From Posidonia oceanica (lineage: Eukaryota > Streptophyta > Magnoliopsida > Alismatales > Posidoniaceae), in NCBI GenBank assembly GCA_037176725.1, contig JAZBRS010000026.1, positions 57,886,501-57,950,500 of the forward strand: a stretch of 64,000 nucleotides of DNA, in the 5' to 3' direction. This document shows, in pieces, positions 29,600-41,640 of the stretch (the stretch's first letter is position 1; each line of letters opens with the position of its first letter). The notes beneath the pieces are model-generated. The model did not search any database, was not told where the DNA came from, and was given only the letters and a program-made list of their open reading frames with translations. Position numbers and translations under genes: made by a program.

Positions 29600-30867
29600 T
29601 TGATGAACAGCTTTGACTACAGGTACTCAAAGTGTCTACACAAGCCGCTCGCTTTCTCTCCTGCAATGGGTTTCCCTACCTTGGTGACTCCGACACATTG
29701 CTCCGGGACTCTCCGAGAGTGGATTGCCATGCTCACTGAGGCTGACCGTGAGAAGCTGAGCCTGTGGGGCATCCCACCCAGACTTTTGAAGGCTACCGAT
29801 GTTGAAGTAAGCCGACATCTTTTGTGCACTGTTGTAAGGTTCTAGACGCCCGCGCACCATGTCTTTCACTTCGACAGGACAGAATTAACGCACACACTGG
29901 AGGAAGTACGTCGGATCTACGGCTTCTCCAAGCTCATGGGACCAGCTGCATTCATGAGGCGTACTAGCTATGTCGCTGTCTTGAAGAGCTAACTGGGCTC
30001 TCTGCACAAAGCTGCGAGAAGAGACTGGTCTACATCGACAGGCCTGTACCCACGCTCCGTCTGAACTACTTTGAGGAAGTCTCCAAAAAGCACGCCGCAC
30101 TGGGAGATGAACTATGGCTCCGCGACTTCATCACCTGCTTCCTGGGCGAGCTAATCTTCAGCCAAGGCTGGATAACGGTCGCTATTGAAGTTGCAGAGAT
30201 CGCCCTTACTGTGGTGACCCGCCAAATCGACCTGGCACCTGTCGTCCTAGCTAAGACCTACTGCAAGCTGGACCGCATTTCGCACTACTGCCGCCATTTT
30301 CACGGCTGCGGGGCTCTGGTACAAGTGTGGCTGGCCGGACATCTGAAGATAGACATCCTGTGCCCCCAGAAGTATGCATTTGAGGCATACTGCAGTAGCG
30401 GCCACGCCAAGACCATCAAGACTATCCGCGAGGAGTATGAAAGGCTGGAAAAGCTGACAGATGATACAGTGACCTGGCGTATCATCCCATTTGCAGCAGA
30501 GTCGTTCACTATTTTCTTTGGCACCCGTGACATGCGATTGGTTGTCCTGCCGGGGTTCACCGAAGGCGTGGAGTATCACCCCATCCGGGTCATGCTACAG
30601 TTTGGTTTCCAGCAAGGGACCTTTGTCGACAGCACGGCACCGAAGTTGCTTCAGCCCTATCCTTTCAGCACGGATGCTGCCACAACAAAGCTAGCCGACC
30701 TTATGCGCCATAGGGTGAAATCAACCGACATTGCAGCTGTGAAGGGCTTAGGATGTACTCTTGAGTATCTGACTGAAGTACAGGGGCTCTGGCCCATCAA
30801 CGAGATCCCACCTGGTGCACCTCTGTTCCCTGACACCAGGAGGTCGAAGAAAGCCTGGACCGACTAG
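29600..30867 (+). pseudogene. DUF7745-like accessory ORF, degraded
   Basis: In one frame it reads MGFPTLVTPTHC, LREWIAMLTEADREKLSLWG and VVRF, then TAG where Trp is likely, then HHVFHFDRTELTHTLEEVRR and a TAA at 29989-29991. After a frameshift near 30005 it continues as CEKRLVYIDRPVPTLRLNYF, DELWLRDFITCFLGE, CRHFHGCGALVQVWLAGHL, VTWRIIPF and YHPIRVMLQFGFQQGTFVD, ending KKAWTD and stop. The order and spacing (F-x-L/T-PTLEEV near the start, GC-x-L-x-x-W in the middle, R-V-x-x-QFG-x-QG near the end) fit the plant DUF7745 family, which is common in mobile elements and has no known function. G retains the same C-terminus at 3-86. Confidence 0.7.
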
Positions 30868-31282
30868 GGCTACATATCCCTTTTTGAGTCTTGTTGTACT
30901 CTGTTCTGCCCAACTGTGGGCATGTAATCAAGACCTAAATTAATGCAAGGATGTTTTGAACCGCTTGCTTATGTGTTTGGCTTGCTTTCCATAACATGAT
31001 GCATGCATGGTCTTACAATCATATCTTCAATGTACTGCTTCAGCCCCTTAGAGCCATGAGGAGGGCACTATTAGAACCTGATAGCTTGCAAGTGCAGAAG
31101 CAACTGCCAACACTCTCAGCGTCAGGGAAGGCTACCAGGCAAACCCCACACTCCCCCAAGGTGCCAGAATCTCTACAAGCCAACACTGCCAAGTCGAGCA
31201 AAGCCACCAAGCACTCTCGACCGGATCCTCACCGGGCTGGTAGCCCAAACTACTCGTTTGACAAGCCGTCAGCTTTGTCTAT

Positions 31283-31368
31283 CGCTTTTCGATACCAAAA
31301 GCGCTTCGGCTGTCCCTTGGTATCATCCTTGATACCAGAGGCATCTTTTGGTTGCCCCATGGTATCAC
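31283..31368 (+). other. Conserved inverted-repeat module (GATACCA ... TGGTATC)
   Basis: GATACCAaaagcg...TTGGTATC is followed by GGTATCAtcctTGATACC and a third TGGTATCAC arm. The same module is in G and B, always near the hairpin arrays. Confidence 0.65.
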
Positions 31369-31461
31369 ATTTCCAGCTACATCCGGGCTAGCATGCCTAA
31401 CTGTTGCGGGCCCATCTGTTTTTTTGCTCCGCCTCCGGATGTTGATGCCCCTAAACCCTTT

Positions 31462-31860
31462 GCGGTCGATAAGTCTGAAACTTATCACTTTTCAAACCCT
31501 TTGCGGTTGATAAGTCCGAAACTTATCACTTTTCAAACCCTTTGCGGTCGATAAGTCCGAAACTTATCACTTTTCAAACCCTTTGTGGTCGATAAGTCCG
31601 AAACTTATCACTTTTCGAACCCTTTGCGGTCGATAAGTCTGAAACTTATCACTTTTCGAACCCTTTGCAGTTGATAAGTCCGAAACTTATCACTTTTCAA
31701 ACTCTTTGCGGTCGATAAGTCCGAAACTTATCACATTCCAATCCCTTGCTGTCGATAAGTCCGAAACTTATCAGCAACTCTTTGCGGACGATAAGTCTGA
31801 AACTTATCACATTCCAATCCTTTGCGGTCGATAAGTCTGAAACTTATCAGCTACCCTTTC
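31462..31860 (+). repeat. 40-bp hairpin array (GATAAGT/ACTTATC), element J
   Basis: About ten units with CCTTTGCGGTC, then GATAAGTccgaaACTTATC (7-bp stem, 5-nt loop), then ACTTTTCAAA. Stems are almost perfectly kept while the flanking letters vary. Confidence 0.85.
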
Positions 31861-31864
31861 TCGA

Positions 31865-32052
31865 TTAGTGGGTCCGAAACCTATCACCTTTCAGCTTCTA
31901 TCCATTTCGATAAGTCATGTACTTATTGATCCTGGTTTTCTGTTCGTTTCGATAAGTCATGTACTTATCGATCCTAGTTTCCTATCCATTTCGATAAGTC
32001 GTGTACTTATCGATCCTAGTTTTCTGTCCGTTTCGATAATTCGTGTACTTAT
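31865..32052 (+). repeat. About 42-bp hairpin array (GATAAGT/ACTTATC with loop CATGT), element J
   Basis: Four units with TTTCGATAAGTcatgtACTTATCGATCCT. The last one (GATAATTcgtgtACTTAT) is cut by B's LTR. Same stem as the previous array but a different loop and spacer. Confidence 0.8.
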
Positions 32053-35000
32053 TGTTGACAACTCATTTTGACATGCTGAATCAATGGAATCCTTCTGGTG
32101 GCTTCGGAACCAAAACCTAGACCCAAAACTACACCTTTCTCTTCATCCTTCTCTTCAAATCCAGCCCAAAACAAAACCTAGAATCACACCCATTTCCTAA
32201 ACCCAAAAACCATCCAAAAACCATAGCAAAACCCATCCTTCCTAACCTAGAAAATCTACCAAAAAACCCTTAAAATTTCAAACCAAAACCACTCCCAAAA
32301 ATCCTAGAAAACCTAGGTAAAACTACCCTTTTCTCTATACCCCAAAACCCTTCCAAAACCCTCCAAAACCCTTCCAAAACCCTCCAAAACCCAACTTAAA
32401 ACCCTAGGTCAGACACTAGAAACCCTAGGCCACACACTCACCAAATTCCACTTCATTTCTAAGCCTCTATCCCCTTCATCTCTCCAAATTATCCTTTTCT
32501 CTCTCCTGGATTATTCTTTTTCTCTCCTCTCTATCCTCCTTCTTATTCTCCTTCTTTTCCTCCCCTTCTCTCTCTTTTTCTTGCTTGGCAGTGGGCCCCC
32601 ATGTGCATCCCTCCTTTCTGTATTTTATCTGTATTTTTACTTTATTTTATCTTATCCCTTGATTTTCTAATATTTAATTTCTTTACCTCCCTCCCTTTCT
32701 TCTTTCTTTCTCCATTTCTTTCTTTTCTTCTTCCTCCTCTTTTTCTTCTCCTTTCTTCCACTAAACCCTTAAAAACCTTTAAAACTCTAATTTAAAAAGG
32801 AAAACAAAAGAGAAACAAACCAAAACTTTAAAAAGAAATAATTAAAAACTTGGATAAACAATTAAAACAAAAGCCCAACTAAAACCAACTAAAAAACTAA
32901 GAAAGCAATCTAAAAAAATATATGCTATTAAAAACAAACAAAAGAAAAATATAATCAAAACAAACAAAAAAGCAAAAACCTTTTTAAAGATAACATAAAG
33001 CAAAATCTAGAAAAAAAGAAACAATCAAAAACATTAGGATAAGTAATTAAAAAACACTTAACAAACCTAAGGAAGCAATTAACAAATCTAAAACAATTAA
33101 GACTTAAAAAACTTAATTAAAAAAATAAAAAAAGAGGAAAAAACTTAACAAGAAAAACTTAACTTAAAAATAATTAAAAAACTTAACGAACATTTAAAAC
33201 AAAATTAAAAAACAATTTAAAGGAAAACTTAAGAAAAATCCTAAAAACTAAAATCAAAAACTAAAACTCCGCCTAACCTTAACTAATTAAAAAGCAATCC
33301 ATTAAAAAACCTAATTAAAAATCCCAACTTAAAAAACAACTACTTCAAATATTTTCAAATCTCTTTATTTTATTTTATTTCTTCTTTTTTCTTCCTTACC
33401 TTTTCTCCATTTCTTTCTGCTTCCTTTCTTCTTCTTCTTCTTCTTTTTCTTTTTCTTCTCCTAGCCCAGTCCGGCCCATTCCCGCTGCTTCCTCCCCTCC
33501 TTCCCTTCTTTTCTTTTTTTCTTTCTTTCTTTCTTTTCCGCGTGCAGCCTGGCCCACTGCCAGCATCCTCCTCCTCCACCCTTCTTCCCTCCCTTCTTCT
33601 TCCTTCTTCTTCTGTTCCTCTCCCACGGAGCTTCAACAGCTTTCCCTCCTCCATTCAAAATCGAATTTCCCTCGCCATCACCTCCACCTACAGCCCTCTC
33701 TTCTCTCAGCTCTCTCAGCACCTTTTCCGGCAGCATTAACTGCCTATCTCCCTCGCCGAACTCCTCTCCAATCAGCTCCAGTTGCTCGCGCTGGGGGATT
33801 TCAAATTCCACAACGCGCTCAGCAGCTTCAATACAGCCCTGATAAAGCCAGCACTCTCCTCTCCTTCGACCACCTTTTGCCATCTGAGAGAGAGCACCAG
33901 AGAGCGTGAGAGCTCAGCAATTCCTCCTCCTTCCCTCTGCCAGAAATCAGAATTCTCCCTCCTCTTCCTTTCCACCGAACCAGACCTTCCAGCTCCAGCA
34001 AAATCCCTCTAAATCCACCCCCGAACTTCACCTATCCTCCAGCAATCACCCCCCCTTCATTCCATGACCTGAGCTAACCCAAAATCACCCCAACTCCTCC
34101 ATCTGCCTCCACCAGTACCCAACTCCACCCTCTTCAGAATTGCCAACTGCATAGACCACCAAACCCCCTCAAAATCCTCCCAGCAACCCACTGAAATCCC
34201 ACCTTTCCAACCCCCCAAGCGCCACTCCAGCAACCCACCACAGCTCCGACAGCTCACCACAAACACTTCCCCATTTTCTGACCAAAAATCCACACACCTG
34301 CAAACTCCCGAATCAGACCTCCACGACCCTATCTTAGCCTCCAAACACCATCACCCAACATCCAAAAGCCCACCGGCACCCTCCATTTGGCCTGAGGAGC
34401 GACATACAGTCACCCCCACCTCAGGCGATCCTCTGTGCACCCAAAAACTGCACTTTCTTCCGTCGGCATCAGAGCTTGTGTCCAAGCATCCAGCAAGCAC
34501 CGGAGGATCGCGTGGAGCAGTTCCAAACCTTCGCAAGCCACCGACGACCCCTCCAGTAGCCAGTCCATCCTCGCCGGCTTCTGCAAAAGACACCTACATT
34601 GGGGGAGCGCTCCAGACGTCGAAACAGGTGCTTGCTCCCCCCATTAGCTTAGTCTTCTTCTTCTCTTGCTTCTCTACCCCTTAGATTAGGATTCCAGTAG
34701 CTTTTGCCCGGGGTCAACGCCGCCGCTGACCTTTCTTCTCCGGTGATCTCTACGCGTGAATTGCCACTCTGGCTCTGAAAACCCTCGCCGATGATCGCCC
34801 GAGCACTGCGAAGCTTCCAGAAGCACAGCCCCATCCTCCATTTCCACCGTCGACATCGCCTTCCTCCAGTCTGCTCTGACATGCTCTACAGAGCTCTGCC
34901 GCTCTCTCCAGTTTGCTCCAGGCCACGTCAAGGCGCGCCGACCACTCTCTGGTCTCCGTGCAGCTCCGGAGCAGCTTCCCAGCCTATCTGCGCCTCCCTA

Positions 35001-36406
35001 GCATCCCTCCTTCTCCAGCACCGACTCTGGTTTTCTTCTGCTACAGTGCCTCGCCGTTTTTTATTTTTCTTTTGTTCGTTTGCTTTTATTTTCGCTTAAC
35101 TTATAAAGTTTTCCATGAATTGCATTTTTGCCTTGCTTTTTTGCTTGTTTGCTTTCCAGTCCTGCCATCGTTTAAGAATCATTTAAATCTGAAATAAAAC
35201 ATTATGAAATTGCATGAAAAACACATAGTTTCCATTATTTGCATAATAGTCCTACTGCTGTGTAAACTCTACTGTTTTCTTTTATTTCTAGCCCTATAAG
35301 TTTTTTTATTTAGTTATTAGTCCTCTACTGTTACAGTTCTTTAGTTTTTCTTTAATTCTAGCCCAGTTATTTATTTTATTTACATATTAGTCCTGTTCCA
35401 GTTCAAAATAACTTTCTGTCTTTTAATTTCCAGTCCAGTTATTTATTTTATTTACATGTTGGTCCTGATGTAGTGTAAAATAGTTTTCTGTTCTTTATTT
35501 TCCAGTCTAGTAGCTATTTATTTTTGTAGTTAGGTCCTGTGATTGATAAATGTCATTTAAATGCTTCTTTTTACCTTATTAAATTACTTTTTAGTCCTCC
35601 TATTTATTTTATTTGCCATTCAGTCCTCTGATCTGTTGTTAACTCATTTAATTTCTCATTTTTCCTTACTGCATTGCACTTTTATCCTATCTTTTTTTAT
35701 TTTTGCACTTTAGTCCTCCATTTGCATGCACAGTATCATTTATTTGCATTTTTTCCTTATAAAATTGCATTTTAGCCCCTACATGATTCAAAATTGCATT
35801 CCAGTCCTCACCATGTTTACAAAACTCATTTAACAGCATATTTTACCTTATAAAATTGCATTTTAGCTCCTGCATGTTTTAAAATTGCACATTAGTCCAC
35901 TGTTTGCATTCAAAAATCATTTAATTGCATCTTTACCTTATTAAATTGCATTTCAGACCCTGCATTTTATTTTAATTGCATCCAGACCCTTAAGTTTTCA
36001 AAATCAATGCATATAGGCCCTCAACTTTTCAAAAATTTTGCATTTAGGTCCTCAACTTTTTCAAAAACTTGCATATAGGTCCTTAACTTTTCTGAAACAA
36101 TGCACTTAGGTCCTTTTTTGCATTTTTGCATGCATTGCACCCATGCATCATTGCATTCAGTACTTTTGCACACTTTTAAGCACTCCTAGCTCCCATGTAT
36201 GTGGGAGGACCTGTTTTGCACACTCCTAGGACCTCTTTTACACTTAGATCCTTTCTTCTCCCCTGTTCTTGAGCCTTCTGCCTTGAAGCCTGGATATCTT
36301 CCAATCGGACCGCCGGATCTTTACAACCAAGCTACCAAGACCTTCCCGGTGGAGCGCACTTCAATGCTGACCAAGCTCTTCTCTGATCAGGCTTCAGATC
36401 TCCAAG

Positions 36407-36731
36407 GTAAGTCCTTCTGAACTCCTGCATAGCACCATTGCATATCATTTGCATTGCATGCATTGCTTTTTGTGCCGCATTCTTCTATGCATGTAGATTA
36501 GGACTTTCTCTTCTTGCTTATCAACTCTATCTCCTCTTTTCGCATACTCTCAGTGTTTTGGGTTGAGTTTCCCCTAGATTCACTACTAATTGCGACCATC
36601 TTTCCCCTTTTCCACGATCCGATTGCACCGTGAGCTCTTGGCAGCGTGCGAGACATATCGTGGGACACTTTGGTGGGAAACAGTCACAGAATAGTGGTGA
36701 TCCCTCCACTTGCTTCCTTTCTCCTTTGTAG
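36407..36731 (+). other. Putative LTR intron, 325 nt (element B)
   Basis: Donor ATCTCCAAG|GTAAGTCC at 36407; acceptor TTCTCCTTTGTAG|GTCTTC ending at 36731. The donor matches the plant consensus almost fully. Confidence 0.65.
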
Positions 36732-36889
36732 GTCTTCACACCTACATTGCGTGGTCCTTAAACAGTGTTTGTTCTCACACTTACACCGTTTGCTTCTCCT
36801 TGCTTCTCTTGCTCTTCCTCTTTGCATATCTTTACATCTGCATCCACATGGCTTTTCGATGTTTTGTTTCGCTTGCTTTGGCATCGTTG

Positions 36890-37190
36890 CGTGCCTGCTT
36901 TGTCTTTTACACTATTTTACGTGCCTACTTCGCTTTTGGCACCGTTTTGCGAGCCCGCTTTGTTTCTTGCACTGTTTTGCGTGCCCGCTTCGCTTTTGAT
37001 ACCGTTTTGCGTGCCCGCTTTGTTTCTTGCACCGTTTTGCATGTCCACTTTGTTTTTTGTGCCGTTTTACGTGCCTGCTTTGTTTCTTGCACCGTTTTGC
37101 GTGCCTGCTCTATTTTTTGCACCGTTTTGTATGCCTGCTTTCTTTCTTGGACCGTTTTGCGTGCCGACTTCCTTTTCTCGCACCGTTTTG
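36890..37190 (+). repeat. GCACCGTTTTGCGTGCC array (element B)
   Basis: About eight units of 36 bp: CACCGTTTTGCGTGCC, a short variable GCTTTGTT-like part, then TTCTTG or TTTTTG. Confidence 0.85.
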
Positions 37191-37492
37191 CATGTTTAAC
37201 GTTGTTTTCTCTTGCATGTCCCCTGCATTACTTGGTTTTACCGCTGTTTTGTTTTATCGCCTACATTTGCATATAGGGCAGTGATGCTTATTGCCTGGAG
37301 TTCTCACAGACCAAGGTTCGCCCGGTTCGGAACACAGACAGCGTTGCTGAGCGCTTAGATAGCACGTTTAATTCCTTGCATTGCATTCCATCACTTAGAG
37401 CACTCCTATGAGCATCTAATTAGGCATTCAAAGTCTGCATTTCCCTGCGTATGCGAGCGTAAGCCTAGAAAGACCGATTCTCCGGCGTGTCG

Positions 37493-37514
37493 AGGGTGCC
37501 TAACACCTTCCCCG
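37493..37514 (+). other. Conserved LTR-end stem-loop (element B)
   Basis: AGGGTGCCTAACACCTTCCCC in the same flanks as in the other LTRs. Confidence 0.7.
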
Positions 37515-37876
37515 CATGTAACAGGAGTCCTTGCCCTTTCTCTTGGCCTGCAATGACCATATTGCCCTTATCCTAAGCATGAGTCATATCATTTGCATTT
37601 ATTTGCATCTCATTTCTTCTGCATTGCATCTTTTGCTTGGTTTTGCATGTTTATTCATGCATTTCCCCGATTTTCCTTGTCTTCCGACTTAATAGACACA
37701 GTGGCGACTCTGATTTGTCTTATCTTCTTCTTTTCTTTCCCTTTTTCCCTTTTTTTAAGTGTTTTCGAGTCAAGTCTTCCTTCTCGAACACAACCGCTAA
37801 TAGTGAACTTGATTCCGATCGGTGCACGCGAGCTTTGGTAGTGTGCATGGATGATCTGAACATCGGGATTACTACA

Positions 37877-37894
37877 GTGGCGACTCCGCTGGGG
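37877..37894 (+). other. Primer-binding site of element B
   Basis: GTGGCGACTCCGCTGGGG directly follows the LTR end CTACA. Confidence 0.85.
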
Positions 37895-39177
37895 ATACTA
37901 GACTCCGGCTTTCGTTTTTGGCTTTTTCGCTCGCTTGGGTTTTGCGTCTTTGTCTGCCTTTGCCTCTTTTGCCTGTTTTGCTTGCTCCTCTGTGCCAACT
38001 CCTAGCGAGTCGCCTTGTGGCTACTCGGCTTAGGTTTTGCACCTGCCTCGTCTGCTTTGCCTTGGCATTTACTTTGCCTTGCTCTGTTTTGTCTCTCTTG
38101 CTTGTTTACTTGCTCTTTTCTTTGCTTCTGCTCTTATTTGCTTTACAGCTTACCTGTCTTTACTTTCTTTATCTTATTTGCTTATTACTGCTTTATTTCT
38201 CGCATAATGCATGTCTACATACTTGTTTGACAACAATACATGCCTTTTGAGTGATGAATGCTTCTTTTACACACATGCTATGCCACTACACACGCACATG
38301 CCCTGTACATATGCCTTTTGATATGATGAATGCTTTCCCTTCACTATTATGCTCACAAACACCTGCACATGCCATGCGCATGCCTTTTGCTCTCTTGTGT
38401 GATTGTTTGCATGCCATGTTTGTCTGTCTCTTTCCCTTTTGCATATGCCATGCCTAGGACAGTAGAAACATGCTTGCTTCTCCTTTACTTAATCTAAAAG
38501 CTACAATAATACCAAACAATAACATCTAAGCACAACTAGAGCGAAAAACTTGTAATTTTCCCCCTTTGGTTAATAAAACGCAAGTAAAAGACTCTAAAGC
38601 ATTTTGCATGTTTGATTCATTTTAGAAAGCATGCATTCTCTCTTCTGAGTCCACCCACAGTTTGCGAAGGACGGTCCCGACCTCTTGTTCCACTGCTTTT
38701 GGCGTGGCCCAAGTCAGTCGGTCTGTCCCCCCTTGTCCAGGGGTCGTGTTGGTGTTAGTGGAGGGTACCACCCACGCTTTTGGCGGGGTCGAGGCCACCA
38801 ACGCACCACCCTGTTATTACCTGAGCTTTGGCTAGGATCTAGACAGGGAACCACTTTTTTCTGACATGGAGTCTGTCTAAACCCATTACCCATGACTGCG
38901 TCCTAGTAGGCCATCTACTCAGGACATGCATGGTGAGAGAGCGCATTTTAGGACATTCATTTGCATGTGTGCCATTCATGCCACCCCTAATAACTCCTTA
39001 TTGCATTCAACCTCTAACGCCTTTACTCTTTTGCAGGTAGGTGTAGGATCCGTTGCCTGGACTCTAAACGTCCCTCCTCTGTCTCTGAGCTACTCGTCGC
39101 TTCCGGTAGTGGCTTTCCTTGAGGCCTTGCATCTTTGTTTCTCGTCGCAGCCTCCCCTCACTTAGACTCGGTCAGTG
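37895..39177 (+). other. Leader of element B
   Basis: Non-coding. It begins with the block ACTCCGGCTTTCG...CTAGCGAGTCGC...GTGGCTACT shared with A and D, then CTTGCTTG-rich sequence. The conserved block at 38640-38930 contains GTCAGTCGGTCTGTCC. A 3' splice-site-like TACTCTTTTGCAG|GTAGG ends at 39036, 142 nt before gag. Confidence 0.6.
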
Positions 39178-41333
39178 ATGGCCCAGTCTGCCGATGAGCT
39201 CCACTTTACTGTTGACTCGGAGGGGTTTACCACTTGGGTCCCTTCGGATTTCACCTCCATTCGCTCTGTGCCCTCTGTGACACCAGGATTCCACCCTCAG
39301 GTGTCTAGGGCACCCCTGTTTGCTACGGGCCATTGGCAGACTTGCGCCCCTCCGGATCCAGTCGTCGAATCTGTCTCAATGACCGCCCCTCGCGCTCTGG
39401 AGGCGCCTCTGACCCCTTTTTCCTTGGGTTATGTCGCTCCCGACATCTGTTCTGCTGCGGCGACCTTTACCATAGGTTCCCGATCTCTTGAGTCTGCCTC
39501 CCAGCCGGTCCTGCAATTCAGTGTTCCCACTCACGGGTCCCCTGAAGTGCAGTATCGGCACCTGATGGAGCTTGCCTACACACTGCAGGGTATGGCTCTA
39601 TCAGTTCGCCCCTCTTGTGTTCCTGTTGCCCCTGAGGTTCCTCTGCGGCCTGCTTCTGCACACACTGCACCCCCACCCAGACCATCGCCCTAGCTACACA
39701 CTGCTTCGGTGATGGGGGTCCGGCACTTGTCTCCTGCTTCTGCACAACACTATGCACTGCATGCAACTCCATTTCCTGGTGATCAGTCCTTCGGACTGGT
39801 TGGAGCACAGTACCCCACTGGCTCGCTGCCTGGCACCGTGCCTACGCAGCAACTGTTGCTCCAGCACTCTGCACCACGCACTACACATTATATTATCTAC
39901 CCATCCCCCTTGCATCAGGTTCAGAACCCAGCATACTATCCTACCTACACAGCACCACCGCACGGATACGCTGGCCATCACGTCGCGCCACCAGGCGACG
40001 CGATGGTGGATCCGGAGGTGCACCTCGGTGTGACCCAGATGGCGTATGTGGTCCCTGCCCCTGCTGCCTCACCTCCTTCAGCAGCCAATCCAAACCCCCT
40101 CAATGACAGGATGGACGTTCTGGAGAAAGCACTACGTCTAGTGCAGGGCAAGGACCACCAGTCTTACCAGTTTCGCGACCTCTGTCTCTTTCCCGAGGCC
40201 GCACTCACTTCGAAGTTCCGCATCCCGGTCTTCGATAAATATAATGGTAAAGGCTGTCCAATTTCGCATCTGAAAATGTACTGCAGGGACCTTGCTCAGC
40301 TTCAAGCTAATGAAAGGCTCCTTATCCACCTGTTTCATTAACCGGCCCCGCGCTCAAGTGGTTCACTTCCCTTGACATGGCTGCGGTTCGAACTTGGACT
40401 GATCTTTCTCAGGCCTTTCTTGAGCAATATGCTTTCAACCTCGACCTGATCCCCAAGAGGGAGGATCTCGTCGCCATCTAGCAAAGGCCCCAAGAGCCAT
40501 TCGGGGAGTATGTCGGTCACTGGCGCTCCTTAGCCGCCCAGGTCAAAGATAGACCCTCCGAGGAGGATTCTATCGAGATGATCGTTAAAGGGGCGCTGCC
40601 AGCGACTGGGACTCTGCTTTGCATTTAGCACATCACTACCCATGCATCGCTGATTAGGGCTGGCGTCCGCATGGAAAGCTCGCTGCGAAGTGGGCATTTC
40701 CCCGCACTTTCTGCATTGGCTAGGCAGGCCAACACCTCCAGCAATCGCCACAGCAGCAACAACAACAGTTCTGCTCCTGACTGCTCCAAACAGCACGCCG
40801 TAGCATGCGTCGATCCCTCCGAAGAGCCTACCTATGCAGAGAGTCAGCTAGACCTTTTTCCGCTAGAGCACGCACCTAATTTTGCACCCACTGAGCACAC
40901 TGCCACCGTCGAGCCCGTGCATCACGTCGCACCTGCTCGGCAAGGACTCCATACAGGGCAAAGACGACCTCATCGGGCTGAGTGTGATTACACGCCTCTG
41001 CCCGAACCATTGAGCGTCATCTTCCCTCAAGTTGAGTCGCTCTTGAGACTCCCGGCTCTCCGTCCGTCACCAAACCCCCCTCCGTGGTGGCATGATACGG
41101 ATCAGTTCTGCAGTTTCCATCGGGCCACCGGGCACTCGACGGACAACTGCCTCACTCTCCGGGATGCCGTTCAACACCTGATCAATCGCAGGATCATCAG
41201 CATTGGCGAGCAGGAGCGAGCACTTACACCTGCACCTGCACTTGCACACCCTAGTGTAGCCGACCCTTCCTCTTCGGAGCCTGCAAGCTTGCCAGTTGCC
41301 GGAACCTCGGGGGTCTACACCAGACTTTGCTAA
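39178..41333 (+). pseudogene. gag: gag of element B, with three nonsense codons and one 7-nt deletion
   Basis: Starts MAQSADELHFTVDSEGF, close to D's gag throughout. Relative to D, GAG has become TAG at about 39691-39693. A 7-nt loss in the LFQKSLTGPALK region (near 40337) shifts frame. Two further TAG codons replace CAG at about 40480 and 40627. The C-terminal part is open from 40671 and keeps the knuckle FCSFHRATGHSTDNC, ending GVYTRLC and stop. No functional Gag can be made. Confidence 0.85.
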
Positions 41334-41620
41334 GTCCTGCTCTGCCCCGGTGGATCCTTCTGATCCCATCGGCGCGATTTCCCTTTTCCTATCCTTCCTA
41401 TCTCGTCCGAGGGACGCTCGGAGATGCAACGGCAGCTTTGACAGCAAGCCCAAGTGCAGCGTCGTCCAAGTAGTTCCTCCTCCAACTTTTTGCAGCCCTA
41501 GTGCTCCCTACACTGCCGTCAGCAGCTCCAGTAGCCCCAGTGCTCCCCGCACTGCCAACAGTGGACCTCGCCGATAGCGTCAGCAGCGTAGGAGCGAACC
41601 CAGCGCCTCCCTCCCGAGGT

Positions 41621-41640
41621 TGCTAACAAGTAAGTCCTTC
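41621..41640 (+). other. Conserved 5' splice-site-like motif after gag (element B)
   Basis: TGCTAACAA|GTAAGTCC with the donor at 41630, at the end of a block (AGCGTAGGAGCGAACCC) also present after gag in D and E. E has AG|GTACGTCC at the same place. Ogre-type elements are known to contain a spliced intron within gag-pol; here no downstream coding exon exists. Confidence 0.5.

Larger units (their letters stand above)
28569..32052 (+). mobile_element. Element J, 3' internal part
   Basis: Plus-orientation sequence between D's LTR start and B's LTR start: a non-coding stretch, the DUF7745-like pseudogene, then hairpin arrays of the kind seen before the polypurine tract in G and B. B inserted inside the last array (CTTAT at 32048-32052 as candidate target duplication). 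Together with the integrase fragment at 18457-18829 it is probably the oldest layer. The link is inferred from shared orientation and order. Confidence 0.65.
32053..37876 (+). repeat. 5' LTR of element B (5824 bp)
   Basis: TGTTGACAACTC to GGGATTACTACA. Same order of regions as LTR G: CCAAAACCC-rich start, pyrimidine tract (32490-32750), A-rich desert (32780-33340), CT tract (33360-33640), GATAAAG TATA-like motif near 33840, exon-like block ending GAAACAG|GTGCTT (34628), TTGCAT array (35100-36170), putative intron (36407-36731), GCACCGTTTTGCGTGCC array (36890-37190) and conserved end. Confidence 0.9.

Noticed and set aside
34400..35050. Second LTR intron starting at AACAG|GT (34628, 48850, 54465) and ending at CTACAG
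   Set aside because: Similar sites exist in B, C and A, but implied lengths differ widely and D and G lack a clear acceptor, so support is much weaker than for the 325-nt segment.
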